6,808 nt of DNA from Clostridia bacterium (GTDB lineage Bacteria > Bacillota_A > Clostridia > Lachnospirales > Cellulosilyticaceae), in the NCBI GenBank assembly GCA_029239935.1, contig JARBTY010000168.1:1-6808 (forward strand), in the 5' to 3' direction. This document shows positions 6,743-6,808 of this stretch, in pieces (the stretch's first letter is position 1; each line of letters starts with the position of its first letter). The translations under genes were made by a program, and so were the position numbers. The notes under the pieces were generated by a model that was given only the letters and a program-made list of their open reading frames with translations, did not search any database and was not told where the DNA came from.

Positions 6743-6808
6743 CCTCTGGCACCTCCACTCCTACAAAATGGACTATTTCATCAGTCCCTCCCGTACTGGC
6801 TGCTTTAA
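6732..6808 (-). CDS. C-terminal end of upstream gene, probably 2-oxoacid:ferredoxin oxidoreductase alpha subunit (partial)
   Basis: On the minus strand one frame stays open from the right edge for 24 codons, reading KAASTGGTDEIVHFVGVEV and then PEDEN before a TAA at 6732-6734. It ends 11 bases inside porB. This end-overlap and the usual porA-porB order suggest the alpha subunit. The fragment is too short to recognise by sequence, and another subunit gene cannot be excluded. Confidence 0.6.
   Translation of the reverse strand, partial: KAASTGGTDEIVHFVGVEVPEDEN

Noticed and set aside
1..6808. A previously undescribed defence, mobile or biosynthetic system
   Set aside because: All genes belong to familiar housekeeping, transport or signalling families. 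No transposase, integrase, terminal inverted repeat or cluster of unknown genes is present.

Overview
The window reads almost entirely from the minus strand and looks like chromosomal DNA of an anaerobic, low-GC Firmicute, most likely a Clostridia member. The grounds are AT-rich DNA with an extremely AT-rich intergenic gap, strong GGAGG-type ribosome binding sites, a Gram-positive style lipoprotein, and a ferredoxin-dependent 2-oxoacid oxidoreductase of the kind used by strict anaerobes. I cannot name a genus from this sequence alone.

Layout in the direction of transcription (right to left). First comes the last 24 codons of a gene that is probably the alpha subunit of a 2-oxoacid:ferredoxin oxidoreductase (6732-6808). 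It overlaps by 11 bases the beta subunit gene porB (5864-6742). Only 19 bases later starts a complete methionine-type ABC importer: the ATPase metN (4825-5844), the permease metI (4172-4828, overlapping metN by 4 bases) and the substrate-binding lipoprotein metQ (3200-4114). A strong intrinsic terminator (3081-3130) closes this unit. The tight packing suggests one transcript, por...porB-metN-metI-metQ, that couples oxidation of a 2-oxoacid in the cytoplasm to uptake of an amino acid, probably methionine or a relative.

After the terminator comes a gap (2806-3199) whose first part is extremely AT-rich, carries repeated short words and contains candidate promoter and operator sites. It leads into a membrane histidine kinase with a signal peptide-like N-terminus, one further membrane helix, a cytoplasmic PAS domain and a complete HisKA/HATPase_c core (1354-2805). 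No response regulator is in the window. Last, 91 bases downstream and on the same strand, is a CCA-adding-type tRNA nucleotidyltransferase with an HD domain (1-1262). It runs off the left edge and lacks only an estimated few tens of C-terminal residues.

Two starts were moved from in-frame GTG codons to downstream ATG codons (metQ and metN), because the GTG codons lie inside the Shine-Dalgarno sequences. I see no mobile element, CRISPR array, tRNA, rRNA or riboswitch, and no convincing new multi-gene system. The points most worth checking are the porB-metNIQ linkage and the repeat-rich region upstream of the kinase.
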